Position numbers and translations under genes: made by a program. From assembly GCF_000427425.1 (NCBI RefSeq), contig NZ_KE386495.1, positions 62,001 through 126,000 on the forward strand: 64,000 bases of DNA, written 5' to 3'. Positions 17,557-27,496 of the stretch are shown piece after piece. How positions within the stretch are numbered: the first letter of the stretch is position 1; every line of letters begins with the position of its first letter. The DNA comes from Caldanaerobius polysaccharolyticus DSM 13641. Lineage in GTDB: Bacteria > Bacillota > Thermoanaerobacteria > Thermoanaerobacterales > Caldanaerobiaceae. The notes beneath the pieces are model-generated. The model ran no database searches. It saw only the letters and a list, made by a program, of their open reading frames with translations, and was not told where the DNA came from.

Positions 17557-19218
17557 TTATTTATCAAGCCCTAATTCCTTGATGCCTTTTATCAGCAGTT
17601 CCCTCGCCTGTTTTACATCGCTGCTGGGTAGTAAGTCTCCCGCTTCTTTCCTGAAAGTGTCTTTGTTTCCCCACATTATGTCAGGCACATATCCTGTAGC
17701 TGGCTTTGAATCATTTTTCAATATGTCTTTGACGAAGGTATTTCTGTCAACAGCCAGCGTCAATGCCTTCCTTATATTGGCATTCTTCAGCACAGGATCT
17801 TTTGTGTTAAACTGGAAATACCACGAGGAACCGTCTGAGAAGCTCTTTATCTCGTATCCGGCTTTTTTAACCCGGTCAAACTGTTCGCTAGCCACCTGAG
17901 CCACGTCCAGCTGACCTGTGAGGAACATATTGAGTTCGGTATTTCTATCATTTACCATAGAGAACTCAATCTTGTTGAGTTTAATCGCGTCTTTATTCCA
18001 GTAGTTAGGATTCTTCTCCAGAACCATTTTCTGCTGGTGATTCCAGGATTTTATGACCCATGGCCCATCGTATAACATCTTGTCAGGCTCTGAACCGTAT
18101 TTGTCCTTTACGGTCTCGTAGAACTTCTGGTTTAAAGGCATGTACGTAGCAAAAGCTGTCAAATCCGGGAAGTATGGCAAAGGCCTCTCGAGGGTGACCT
18201 GCAGCGTCTTGGCGTCCAGGGCCTTTACCCCTACCTGGTTGGGATCTGTTATCTTCTTGGTGTTATACGCCTCTGCGTTCTTTATAGGATACATAATGTA
18301 AGCGTATATAGCGCCCAATTTAGGATCCAAAGCCCTTTTCCAAGCGTACTCAAAGTCCTGGGCCGTCACCGGATCGCCATTGCTCCATTTGGCGTCCCTG
18401 AGCTTAAAGGTGTAGGTAAGGCCGTCCTTTGACACCGTGTAGCTCTCGGCAATACCGGGCATGACCTTGCCGTTCTGATCATACCTCATAAGCCCTTCCA
18501 TAACAGCGTTTATGACGTTCATAGAAACGGCATCCTGGGTCTGCTGGGGATCCATCTGAGGGGGTTCCTCACCCAGATTGTACCTTAAAGTGCCGCTCTT
18601 GGTGCTGGTCCAGTAGAAGTCCACATCTCCGCCCACAAACCTCCTCACAAGGCCTTGAACGTCAGGTTTTACCGAATAGGATATATACCTGTAATACACA
18701 GGGCCTATGGGCATTTCGTCCAAAAGCAGCTTTTCGGCCTTCTTAAAATCCTCCATGCGCTTGGCGTTGTCGTTGGTGTTCTGAGCATCTTTTATGAGAT
18801 TGTCGTATTCGGAATTGGTCCAACCCGAGTTGTTGTTAGCAGACCAGCTGGTCCAGAGGTCCATAAACGTCATTGGGTCATTGTAGTCGGGTGCCCAACC
18901 GGCCATAACGATCTGATAATCGTATTTGTTCATCCTTTCAAGCCTGGTCTTAAACGGCACGGTTTCAATCTCCACGTTAACGCCCAGGTTCTTTTTCCAC
19001 ATCTGCTGAAAGACCTGTGCATTTATCTTGGCCTGGGTTTGATCGTCAGTAAGGTACTTGAGCGTCGGCAGCTTTTTGACCAGCTCATCATAAGATTTGC
19101 CTTCAGAACTGCTACTCGTGGTGCTGCTCTGTTTTTTACCAGAAGAGCAACCTGTAAGCAATATTCCCAACATCATGACCACAGCCACGAATAGAGCCAG
19201 GTATTTTTTCCTACTCAT
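17557..19218 (-). CDS. oppA: Oligopeptide-binding lipoprotein OppA with circularly permuted domain order
   Basis: 553 residues, family 5 solute-binding protein. Signal peptide and lipobox LLTGC (Cys24), then a Ser/Thr linker. Residues about 50-203 (LPTLKYLTDDQTQAKINAQV through GWAPDYNDPMTFMDLWTS to PIGPVYYRYISYSVKPDVQG) match what is normally the C-terminal third of OppA. Residues from about 208 (GTLRYNLGEEPPQMDP, then EGLMRYDQNGKVMPGIAESY, WSNGDPVTAQDFEYAWKRAL, RKALTLAVDR) are the normal mature N-terminus and middle. The protein stops at KELGLDK, where a standard OppA would continue into LPTLKYL-like sequence. Each part occurs once, so this is a circular permutation and not a duplication. 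Both new ends fall in a loop, so the fold can be kept. It heads a complete opp operon. Confidence 0.9.
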   Translation of the reverse strand: MSRKKYLALFVAVVMMLGILLTGCSSGKKQSSTTSSSSEGKSYDELVKKLPTLKYLTDDQTQAKINAQVFQQMWKKNLGVNVEIETVPFKTRLERMNKYDYQIVMAGWAPDYNDPMTFMDLWTSWSANNNSGWTNSEYDNLIKDAQNTNDNAKRMEDFKKAEKLLLDEMPIGPVYYRYISYSVKPDVQGLVRRFVGGDVDFYWTSTKSGTLRYNLGEEPPQMDPQQTQDAVSMNVINAVMEGLMRYDQNGKVMPGIAESYTVSKDGLTYTFKLRDAKWSNGDPVTAQDFEYAWKRALDPKLGAIYAYIMYPIKNAEAYNTKKITDPNQVGVKALDAKTLQVTLERPLPYFPDLTAFATYMPLNQKFYETVKDKYGSEPDKMLYDGPWVIKSWNHQQKMVLEKNPNYWNKDAIKLNKIEFSMVNDRNTELNMFLTGQLDVAQVASEQFDRVKKAGYEIKSFSDGSSWYFQFNTKDPVLKNANIRKALTLAVDRNTFVKDILKNDSKPATGYVPDIMWGNKDTFRKEAGDLLPSSDVKQARELLIKGIKELGLDK

Positions 19219-19250
19219 AGAATTGCCCCCTTATTTTAAGAATTTTTTTT

Positions 19251-19296
19251 ATTTTGAAATGCAACCGAGGCGCATTTCAAAATTTCGTTGAAATGC
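19251..19296 (-). promoter_or_regulatory. oppA leader with two mutually exclusive hairpins
   Basis: Three copies of the same 8-base arm lie in the oppA 5' leader, alternating in sense: TGAAATGC at 19255-19262, GCATTTCA at 19272-19279, TGAAATGC at 19289-19296 (plus-strand reading). The middle copy can pair with either neighbour; pairing with the first extends to a 12-bp perfect stem (19251-19262 with 19272-19283). Such alternating pairing resembles attenuator or riboswitch-like leaders, but neither form has a U-run, and the oppA ribosome binding site (GGGGGC) lies about 20 bases beyond. Confidence 0.45.
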
Positions 19297-19472
19297 TCAA
19301 AAAAATATAGCAACTACTGCCCGTATGTTTGGGTAAAATGAATTATGTTGTAAATATAAATTCAACACTATTATATACTCACTGTAAACAAATTTCAATA
19401 AAATTTTCATATGCTAATTTTTTTGAACCCATAAAATTTATGCATAAAAATACATTTTAATTTATAAATTTA
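19297..19472. other. AT-rich intergenic region between the opp and gat operons
   Basis: No gene is seen. The sequence is strongly AT-rich and probably holds the minus-strand oppA promoter; several TATAAT-like hexamers are present but none has a clear matching -35, so I do not place one. Confidence 0.4.
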
Positions 19473-19506
19473 AAGGCCTGACGCGATATATCCTGTGTCA
19501 GGCCTT
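19473..19506 (-). terminator. Terminator of the gatCAB operon
   Basis: AAGGCCTGAC (19473-19482) pairs perfectly with GTCAGGCCTT (19497-19506). On the minus strand the stem is followed by a T-rich stretch (TTTAAATTTATAA), 27 bases past the gatB stop. Confidence 0.75.
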
Positions 19507-19532
19507 GACACAATGCATAAATATCCTAAAGT

Positions 19533-20963
19533 TTACTCAATTTTATCCAGTTCTTCTTTTAATATCTTATTGGCAACCTGGGGATTGGCCTTGCCTTTAG
19601 TGGCCCTCATTATCTGACCTACCAGGAATCCAAAGGCCTTTTCCTTTCCGCTCTTATAGTCCTTCACTGACTTCTGGTTTTGCTCCAGGACCTGCTTTAC
19701 TATCTCCCTTATCTGCCCTTCATCGCTTACCTGCACCAGCCCTTTTTCTTTGACTATGACCTCAGGGTCTTTTCCCGTCTCGATCACATCTTCAAAGACC
19801 TTTTTGCCTATGCTTCCGCTTATGGTGCCATTTTCTATGAGGTTTAAAAGCTGCGCCAGCTGTTCAGGCTTTAAATTCAGCTCCTGTATTTCTATGCCTT
19901 TGTCGTTTAATATCCTCAGGACTTCGCTCATAATCCAGTTGCTCACGGCCTTGGGGTTGTTGTGAAGCCTTACGGTATCCTCAAAGAACTTCGCAAGAGC
20001 CTTACTCCCGGTGAGGACCTCGGCATCGTACTCAGGTATGCCGTACTCCCTCACAAATCGCTCTCTTTTTTGGTCCGGAAGCTCCGGCAGCTCGGCTTTT
20101 ATCCTGTCGATCCACTCCCTATCCACCACAATGGGAACCAGGTCAGGTTCCGGGAAATACCTGTAGTCATGGGCCTCTTCTTTTGTCCTCATGGACGTAG
20201 TGATGCCCCTTGTCTCATCCCAGCGGCGGGTCTCCTGCACCACTTTGTCCCCTGACTCCAGTATATCCCTTTGCCTCTTTATCTCGTACTCCAGCGCCCT
20301 TTGTACCGCTTTGAAGGAGTTGAGGTTTTTAAGCTCGATCTTGGTGCCAAATTCACTGGCTCCTACAGGCATCAACGACACATTGGTATCGCACCTTAAA
20401 GAGCCTTCTTCCATCTTACAGTCAGATACCTCTATGTACTGGAGTATGCTTTTAAGCTTGGTGAGGTACGCATAGGCTTCTTCAGGAGAATTTATATCGG
20501 GCTCTGACACGATCTCTATCAGCGGAACCCCGGCCCTGTTGTAATCCACCAACGATCCGTCCCTGGTATGCATCAGCTTCCCCGCATCCTCTTCTATGTG
20601 TATCCTCCTTATGCCGATCTTCTTCTTTTTGCCGCCTACCTCTATTTCCACGTAACCGTTGTGGCACAAAGGCAGGTCGTACTGGGATATCTGATAGGCT
20701 TTGGGGAGGTCAGGGTAAAAGTAGTTTTTCCTGTCCATCTTGCTGTACTCTGATATCTGGCAGTTGGTAGCCAGCCCTGCCTTTATTGCGAATTCCACAA
20801 CTTTTTTATTGAGGACAGGCAACACGCCGGGAAGCCCAAGGCATACAGGACAGGTGTGGGTATTGGGCTCTCCTCCAAATTCAGTGGTACAGCCGCAAAA
20901 GATCTTGGTTTTTGTGAGAAGTTCCGCGTGAACCTCCAGCCCTATAATGGTCTTGTACTCCAT
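19533..20963 (-). CDS. gatB: Aspartyl/glutamyl-tRNA amidotransferase subunit B
   Basis: 476 residues, standard length. The N-terminus [20 protein letters not shown] and [21 protein letters not shown] (Zn-binding cysteines) are diagnostic, as is [14 protein letters not shown]. The C-terminal YqeY-like helical domain ends [20 protein letters not shown]. It activates Glu-tRNA(Gln) or Asp-tRNA(Asn) with ATP for transamidation by GatA. It begins immediately after the gatA stop. Confidence 0.97.
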   Translation of the reverse strand: MEYKTIIGLEVHAELLTKTKIFCGCTTEFGGEPNTHTCPVCLGLPGVLPVLNKKVVEFAIKAGLATNCQISEYSKMDRKNYFYPDLPKAYQISQYDLPLCHNGYVEIEVGGKKKKIGIRRIHIEEDAGKLMHTRDGSLVDYNRAGVPLIEIVSEPDINSPEEAYAYLTKLKSILQYIEVSDCKMEEGSLRCDTNVSLMPVGASEFGTKIELKNLNSFKAVQRALEYEIKRQRDILESGDKVVQETRRWDETRGITTSMRTKEEAHDYRYFPEPDLVPIVVDREWIDRIKAELPELPDQKRERFVREYGIPEYDAEVLTGSKALAKFFEDTVRLHNNPKAVSNWIMSEVLRILNDKGIEIQELNLKPEQLAQLLNLIENGTISGSIGKKVFEDVIETGKDPEVIVKEKGLVQVSDEGQIREIVKQVLEQNQKSVKDYKSGKEKAFGFLVGQIMRATKGKANPQVANKILKEELDKIE

Positions 20964-22430
20964 TTATTTCACCTCCAGCGCCGGCTTTTTTTTCTCAATG
21001 CCCGAGTTTTTCTCATAGGCGTATGCGACTCTCAAAACAGTTGCTTCGTCAAAGGGCTTACCCATGATCTGAAGCCCCACAGGCAACCCGCCTTCAAATC
21101 CCGCAGGTACGGAAATAGCCGGGATCCCCGCTATGTTCACAGGTACCGTGCATATATCGGACATGTACATCTGAAGGGGATCGTTCATCCTCTCGCCGAT
21201 TTTGAAGGCTGGTACCGGCGAAGTAGGGGATATAAGGACATCGTACGCTTCAAAGGCTCTGTCAAAATCCTGCTTTATAAGGGTTCTGACCTTTTGAGCC
21301 CGCTTGTAATAGGCGTCGTAATAACCCGAGCTCAACGCGTAGGTGCCCAGCATTATCCTCCTCTTTACCTCTTTGCCAAATCCCTCGCTCCTGGTCCTCA
21401 TAAAGAGGTCAACCATGTCTTCGTAATCCTCAGCCCTGTAGCCGTACCTTATGCCGTCGTACCTGGCTAAGTTGGAGCTGGCCTCCGCTGAGGCTATTAT
21501 GTAGTAAACCGCCAGGGCATACCCCGAATAAGGCAGGGACGTCTCCTCTACCACAGCTCCCAGATTTTCCAGCACTCTTGCCGCCTCGTATATCCTCTCT
21601 TTTACTCCATCGCTTACTCCTTGCGCAAAAAACTCTTTCGGTATACCTACTTTTATGCCCTTTATTCCTTTCTTTAACTCAGAGAGGTAATCCTGCTTTT
21701 TGCCGTCAATGGACGTGGAATCAGCCTTATCGTAACCCGCTATGACATCCAGCACCATAGCGCAGTCCTCTACATCCTTGGTGAGCGGCCCTATCTGATC
21801 CAGTGACGAGGCAAAAGCCACCAGTCCGTATCTGGATACCAGTCCATAGGTGGGCTTCAACCCCACCACACCGCACAGCGATGCAGGCTGGCGTATGGAA
21901 CCACCTGTATCAGAGCCCAAAGTAAAATAAGCCTCATCGGCAGCCACCGCAGCCGCCGAACCTCCACTGGAGCCCCCAGGCACCCTCTCTAAGTCCCAGG
22001 GATTGCGGGTCTTTTTAAAGTAAGAGGTCTCGGTAGACGAGCCCATGGCAAACTCGTCCATGTTCAGCTTTCCCAGCATCACGGCATCTTCTTTTAAAAG
22101 CCTGTCCACTGCTGTGGCGGTGTAAGGAGGCCTGAAGTTCTCTAGCATCCTGGAGCCACAGGTGGTGTATATGCCCTCGGTGCACATGTTATCTTTTATA
22201 CCCATGGGAATGCCAGCCAGCTTACCCACCGGATCTCCGCTCTTTATCTTCCGGTCAACCGCTCTGGCCTGCTCCAAAGCCTGCTCTTCGCACACCGTAA
22301 TATACGCTTGAACCTTATCATCAACGGCCTTTATCCTCTGGAGCATAAGGGCTGTGATCTCCTCTGAACTGACCTCTCTTTTCAGGATCATATCCCGTAT
22401 CTCGTGGGCAGTCAACTCATGTAGTTCCAT
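20964..22430 (-). CDS. gatA: Aspartyl/glutamyl-tRNA amidotransferase subunit A
   Basis: 488 residues from the chosen start. Amidase-signature enzyme: the catalytic Lys is in [10 protein letters not shown], the two catalytic Ser in [14 protein letters not shown] and [13 protein letters not shown]. It releases ammonia from glutamine for the GatB site. I start at ATG 22430 (MELHEL), which has AAAGGGTG six bases upstream; the ATG at 22448 overlaps the gatC stop and adds six residues not typical of the family. Confidence 0.97.
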   Translation of the reverse strand: MELHELTAHEIRDMILKREVSSEEITALMLQRIKAVDDKVQAYITVCEEQALEQARAVDRKIKSGDPVGKLAGIPMGIKDNMCTEGIYTTCGSRMLENFRPPYTATAVDRLLKEDAVMLGKLNMDEFAMGSSTETSYFKKTRNPWDLERVPGGSSGGSAAAVAADEAYFTLGSDTGGSIRQPASLCGVVGLKPTYGLVSRYGLVAFASSLDQIGPLTKDVEDCAMVLDVIAGYDKADSTSIDGKKQDYLSELKKGIKGIKVGIPKEFFAQGVSDGVKERIYEAARVLENLGAVVEETSLPYSGYALAVYYIIASAEASSNLARYDGIRYGYRAEDYEDMVDLFMRTRSEGFGKEVKRRIMLGTYALSSGYYDAYYKRAQKVRTLIKQDFDRAFEAYDVLISPTSPVPAFKIGERMNDPLQMYMSDICTVPVNIAGIPAISVPAGFEGGLPVGLQIMGKPFDEATVLRVAYAYEKNSGIEKKKPALEVK

Positions 22431-22444
22431 GTTTTCACACCCTT

Positions 22445-22738
22445 TCATTCGATTATGTTAGGAACCTTAAAACAGCCATCCTCCTGGTATTGCGTGTTCA
22501 TGAGCACCTTATCTTTATCCAGTGACTTGCACACCACGTCCTCCCTGAACACATTTTTTACAGGAAGGATGTGAGCTGTGGGCTCTACCCCCTCTATGTC
22601 CAGCTCGCTTAATTTGTTTATGTAATCGAGAATGTTGCCCAGCTCTACCGACATCCTCTCGATCTCCTCTTCACTAAGCTTGAGCCTGGCCAACCTGGCC
22701 ACGTGCAAAACCGTCTCCCTGTCGATCACACCTTTCAC
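22445..22738 (-). CDS. gatC: Aspartyl/glutamyl-tRNA amidotransferase subunit C
   Basis: 97 residues. Begins with the typical [20 protein letters not shown] and continues with [24 protein letters not shown], the belt that wraps the GatA-GatB interface. First gene of gatCAB, 39 bases after ligA. Confidence 0.96.
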   Translation of the reverse strand: MKGVIDRETVLHVARLARLKLSEEEIERMSVELGNILDYINKLSELDIEGVEPTAHILPVKNVFREDVVCKSLDKDKVLMNTQYQEDGCFKVPNIIE

Positions 22739-22777
22739 CCCTTTTCACTATTCTTCGCCAATTATGTTCATATTTTA

Positions 22778-24850
<2,073 letters not shown>

Positions 24851-24865
24851 ATATTTAGAACGAAT

Positions 24866-24880
24866 TGAGAATGAATCTCA
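24866..24880. promoter_or_regulatory. Fur-like operator downstream of the feoA promoter
   Basis: TGAGAATGAATCTCA is a 7-1-7 near-palindrome resembling the Fur consensus TGATAATNATTATCA. An overlapping perfect palindrome ATGAATCT-C-AGATTCAT occupies 24871-24887. The site is about 15-30 bases past the -10, over the expected transcription start region, a typical repressor position for iron-controlled feo genes. The regulator identity (Fur or a DtxR-type protein) is inferred. Confidence 0.55.
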
Positions 24881-24960
24881 GATTCATCTGCCTCATCTCT
24901 GTTCTACGATCCATTTCAATCATCTATTTACCAGCAGAAATTTAAAAGGAGGTATGCCCA

Positions 24961-25188
24961 ATGACACTGGACCTAGCCAAAATAGGAAATAAACTCATCA
25001 TAGACAAAATCGACGACGAAAGAGTAAAAATACAGATATTGCGATTCGGTATATCAGAGGGTTCCTTGGTAAAGTGCGTGGAAAAGTTGCCAAAAGGCCC
25101 TGTTATTATACAGAACCGCATGCAGGAAATAGCCATAGGCAGGAAACTGGCCGAAAAAATCAAGATCAAAGAAGTCAAGGAGGGTTAA
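24961..25188 (+). CDS. feoA: Ferrous iron transport protein A
   Basis: 75 residues, an SH3-like FeoA domain: IQILRFGISEGSLVKCVEKL and GPVIIQNRMQEIAIGRKLAEKI. It modulates the FeoB channel. A strong AAAGGAGG lies before the ATG, and the gene is followed directly by feoB with only one base between. Confidence 0.92.
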   Translation: MTLDLAKIGNKLIIDKIDDERVKIQILRFGISEGSLVKCVEKLPKGPVIIQNRMQEIAIGRKLAEKIKIKEVKEG

Positions 25189-25189
25189 A

Positions 25190-27037
25190 ATGAGCAGTTG
25201 CTGCGCGCCCATTAAAATCGATATACCTGAAAACGCGAAAAAAATCGTTCTGGTAGGAAACCCTAATGTGGGCAAATCGGTTTTTTTTAACGCCCTCACC
25301 GGGATGTACGTGGACGTATCCAATTATCCAGGAACTACTGTGGACATAAGCCATGGGATGTACGGCAAAGACGTAATAATAGACACGCCCGGTGTCTACG
25401 GCGTATCCTCCTTCAACGACGAAGAGAGGGTAGCGCGAGATGTGATTTTAAGCGCTGACATAATCCTGAACGTGGTAGACGCCCTGCACCTGGAGAGGGA
25501 TCTCTTCCTCACCCAACAGTTGATCGACATGGGAAAGCCCGTTATAGTGGCTTTAAACCAGATGGACGAAGCCGAGAAAAACGGGATTTCCATAGATGTT
25601 GAAAAATTGTCTCAGGAGCTTGACGTCCCCGTGATTCCCTGTATAGCCACAAAGAACGTAGGCATAAGCGAAGTGAAAAAAAACCTGTACAACGCGCGAA
25701 AGGGAAAGCCTATTAAAATAGTAGAAGAAAACTACAGGGCTTATGAGGGCAAAGGTATAGACCACAGCGAAATCCTGCTGATATTGGAAGATGACGAAAA
25801 CGTGTGCGCGAGAAATGGCATAGCAAACCCTCCTGGCCTCAGAGAAGAAATCTACACCGAAAGGCGCAAAAGGGTAGACCAGATTGTAAGCTCCGTCGTA
25901 AGCGAGCAATACGCTCACGCCTCTTTTTCTACAAAACTGGCCAAGCTCATGCTCAAGCCCGTTACAGGCATTCCTTTATTGATAATAACTCTCGTTATCA
26001 TGTACCAGGTCATCGGGGTATTTATCGCCCAGACCGTGGTAGGCTTTACTGAAGACACCGTGATGAACGGCCTCTACAAGCCATTTATAGAGAAAGTGGT
26101 TGGAAGCGTAATACCTCAAAAGTCGTTTCTAGGCAATATCTTGATCGGGGAATTCGGGCTTCTCACCATGACCGTCATCTACATCGTAGGCCTGCTTCTT
26201 CCTCTGGTCATAGGCTTTTACTTTTTCCTGTCGCTGTTGGAGGACTCTGGATACCTTCCCAGAATAGCCGTACTGGTGGACAGAGTGCTTACAAAGTTGG
26301 GATTAAACGGCAAAGCTATAATCCCTATCATACTGGGCCTGGGCTGTATCACCATGGCCACCATTACCACAAGGATACTGGGATCAAGGCGAGAGCGATT
26401 TATAGCCACCATGCTTTTGGGATTGGCGATACCCTGCTCAGCGCAATTGGCCGTCATAACCAGCATGATAGCGCCTCTAGGCCCTAAGTATATAATCTCT
26501 TATGTGATAATACTGGTAGCTATATTCGTAGCCATAGGCACCACCCTCAACAAGGTACTGCCCGGTGAATCCACAGACCTTTTGATAGACCTGCCTACCT
26601 TAAAAGTACCCCGCATAGACAACGTCGTAAAAAAGACCATTACAAAGACAAAGATGTTTCTCGAGGACGCCGCTCCTTTGTTTGCGTTAGGATCTCTTGG
26701 CATCGCTATACTGCAGTATACAGGTGTTTTAGATTTTATACAAAGATTAGCAGCTCCTCTGACCACAGGGTGGTTAAAACTGCCCAAAGAAGCGGCAAAC
26801 GCGTTTATAATGGGATTTGTAAGGCGCGACTTTGGAGCCGCCGGACTCTATGCGCTCAAGCTGAGCCCCAATCAGACCCTGGTGGCACTGGTAACCATAA
26901 CGCTATTCGTACCGTGTATAGCCGCTACCATGATTATATTTAAAGAGAGAAGCAAAGCTGAATCCCTGACCATTTGGTTGGGCTCGGTGTTTTTGGCATT
27001 CTTAATCGGCGGTACCCTAGCGCAGATCATATTGTGA
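25190..27037 (+). CDS. feoB: Ferrous iron transporter FeoB
   Basis: 615 residues. N-terminal G protein with G1 GNPNVGKS (23-30), G2 Thr in YPGTT, G3 DTPG (65-68) and G4 NQMD, followed by a short helical GDI region and a membrane domain with two Gate motifs (LEDSGYLPRIAVLVDRVL and the Cys-containing LGLGCITMATITTRILGSRRERF). It imports Fe(II) under anaerobic conditions. The start Met is followed by SSCC, a pair of Cys near the N-terminus. Slightly shorter than E. coli FeoB, as usual in Firmicutes. Confidence 0.95.
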   Translation: MSSCCAPIKIDIPENAKKIVLVGNPNVGKSVFFNALTGMYVDVSNYPGTTVDISHGMYGKDVIIDTPGVYGVSSFNDEERVARDVILSADIILNVVDALHLERDLFLTQQLIDMGKPVIVALNQMDEAEKNGISIDVEKLSQELDVPVIPCIATKNVGISEVKKNLYNARKGKPIKIVEENYRAYEGKGIDHSEILLILEDDENVCARNGIANPPGLREEIYTERRKRVDQIVSSVVSEQYAHASFSTKLAKLMLKPVTGIPLLIITLVIMYQVIGVFIAQTVVGFTEDTVMNGLYKPFIEKVVGSVIPQKSFLGNILIGEFGLLTMTVIYIVGLLLPLVIGFYFFLSLLEDSGYLPRIAVLVDRVLTKLGLNGKAIIPIILGLGCITMATITTRILGSRRERFIATMLLGLAIPCSAQLAVITSMIAPLGPKYIISYVIILVAIFVAIGTTLNKVLPGESTDLLIDLPTLKVPRIDNVVKKTITKTKMFLEDAAPLFALGSLGIAILQYTGVLDFIQRLAAPLTTGWLKLPKEAANAFIMGFVRRDFGAAGLYALKLSPNQTLVALVTITLFVPCIAATMIIFKERSKAESLTIWLGSVFLAFLIGGTLAQIIL

Positions 27038-27047
27038 GGTGATATTT

Positions 27048-27212
27048 ATGAAGACATGTCCCCAATGTGGATACAATGTAGATGAGACTGCAAAGAGGTG
27101 CCCCCGGTGCAACAAAGTCCTCATCCCGCTAACCCCATGCACCGGGAATTGCTTACGCTGCAGCCAAAAGTGCACGGCAGTAACATACAAATCCTTTCTC
27201 TCTAAATTTTAA
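27048..27212 (+). CDS. Small Cys-rich zinc-ribbon protein downstream of feoB
   Basis: 54 residues, starting 10 bases after the feoB stop with GAGGTG upstream. It begins MKTCPQCGYNVDETAKRCPRC, a CxxC...CxxC zinc ribbon, and continues with CTGNCLRCSQKC, four more cysteines in 12 residues. The second cluster could bind a metal or Fe-S centre. Position suggests a feoAB-cotranscribed accessory, possibly a metal-handling FeoC-like role; that is inference. The stop overlaps the stop of the convergent bofA-like gene. Confidence 0.75.
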   Translation: MKTCPQCGYNVDETAKRCPRCNKVLIPLTPCTGNCLRCSQKCTAVTYKSFLSKF

Positions 27213-27496
27213 ATGAAGTGGAAAAAGTATTTGGCCAGCAACAGGACGATTATACCAGGTATGCCCAATACCCCTGCAACAAATGCCGTTATGACATTTA
27301 CGGGAAGGTATAGCCCTACTATCCCGCCAAAGAAGTTGAAGATGATAAGGAATATAAAACCCACTATGGAATTTAGAATAAACCTAAAAAGAAACCTTAT
27401 GGATTTGCTGAAAAGCCATAGCACAAAAGCCAGCAGTATAATCCCTATCATAAAGGAAAAGGCGCTTGAAAACAATATCACTTTATCACCCCTCAT
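27209..27496 (-). CDS. BofA-like membrane protein (sporulation SigK processing inhibitor family)
   Basis: 95 residues, three predicted membrane helices. The C-terminal segment LPVNVITAFVAGVLGIPGIIVLLLAKY matches the conserved BofA motif. In Bacillus BofA restrains SpoIVFB protease until forespore signalling. Its stop overlaps that of the upstream pcrA start region only by position: the gene begins where pcrA ends (27493-27496 overlap, ATGA). Confidence 0.85.
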   Translation of the reverse strand: MRGDKVILFSSAFSFMIGIILLAFVLWLFSKSIRFLFRFILNSIVGFIFLIIFNFFGGIVGLYLPVNVITAFVAGVLGIPGIIVLLLAKYFFHFI

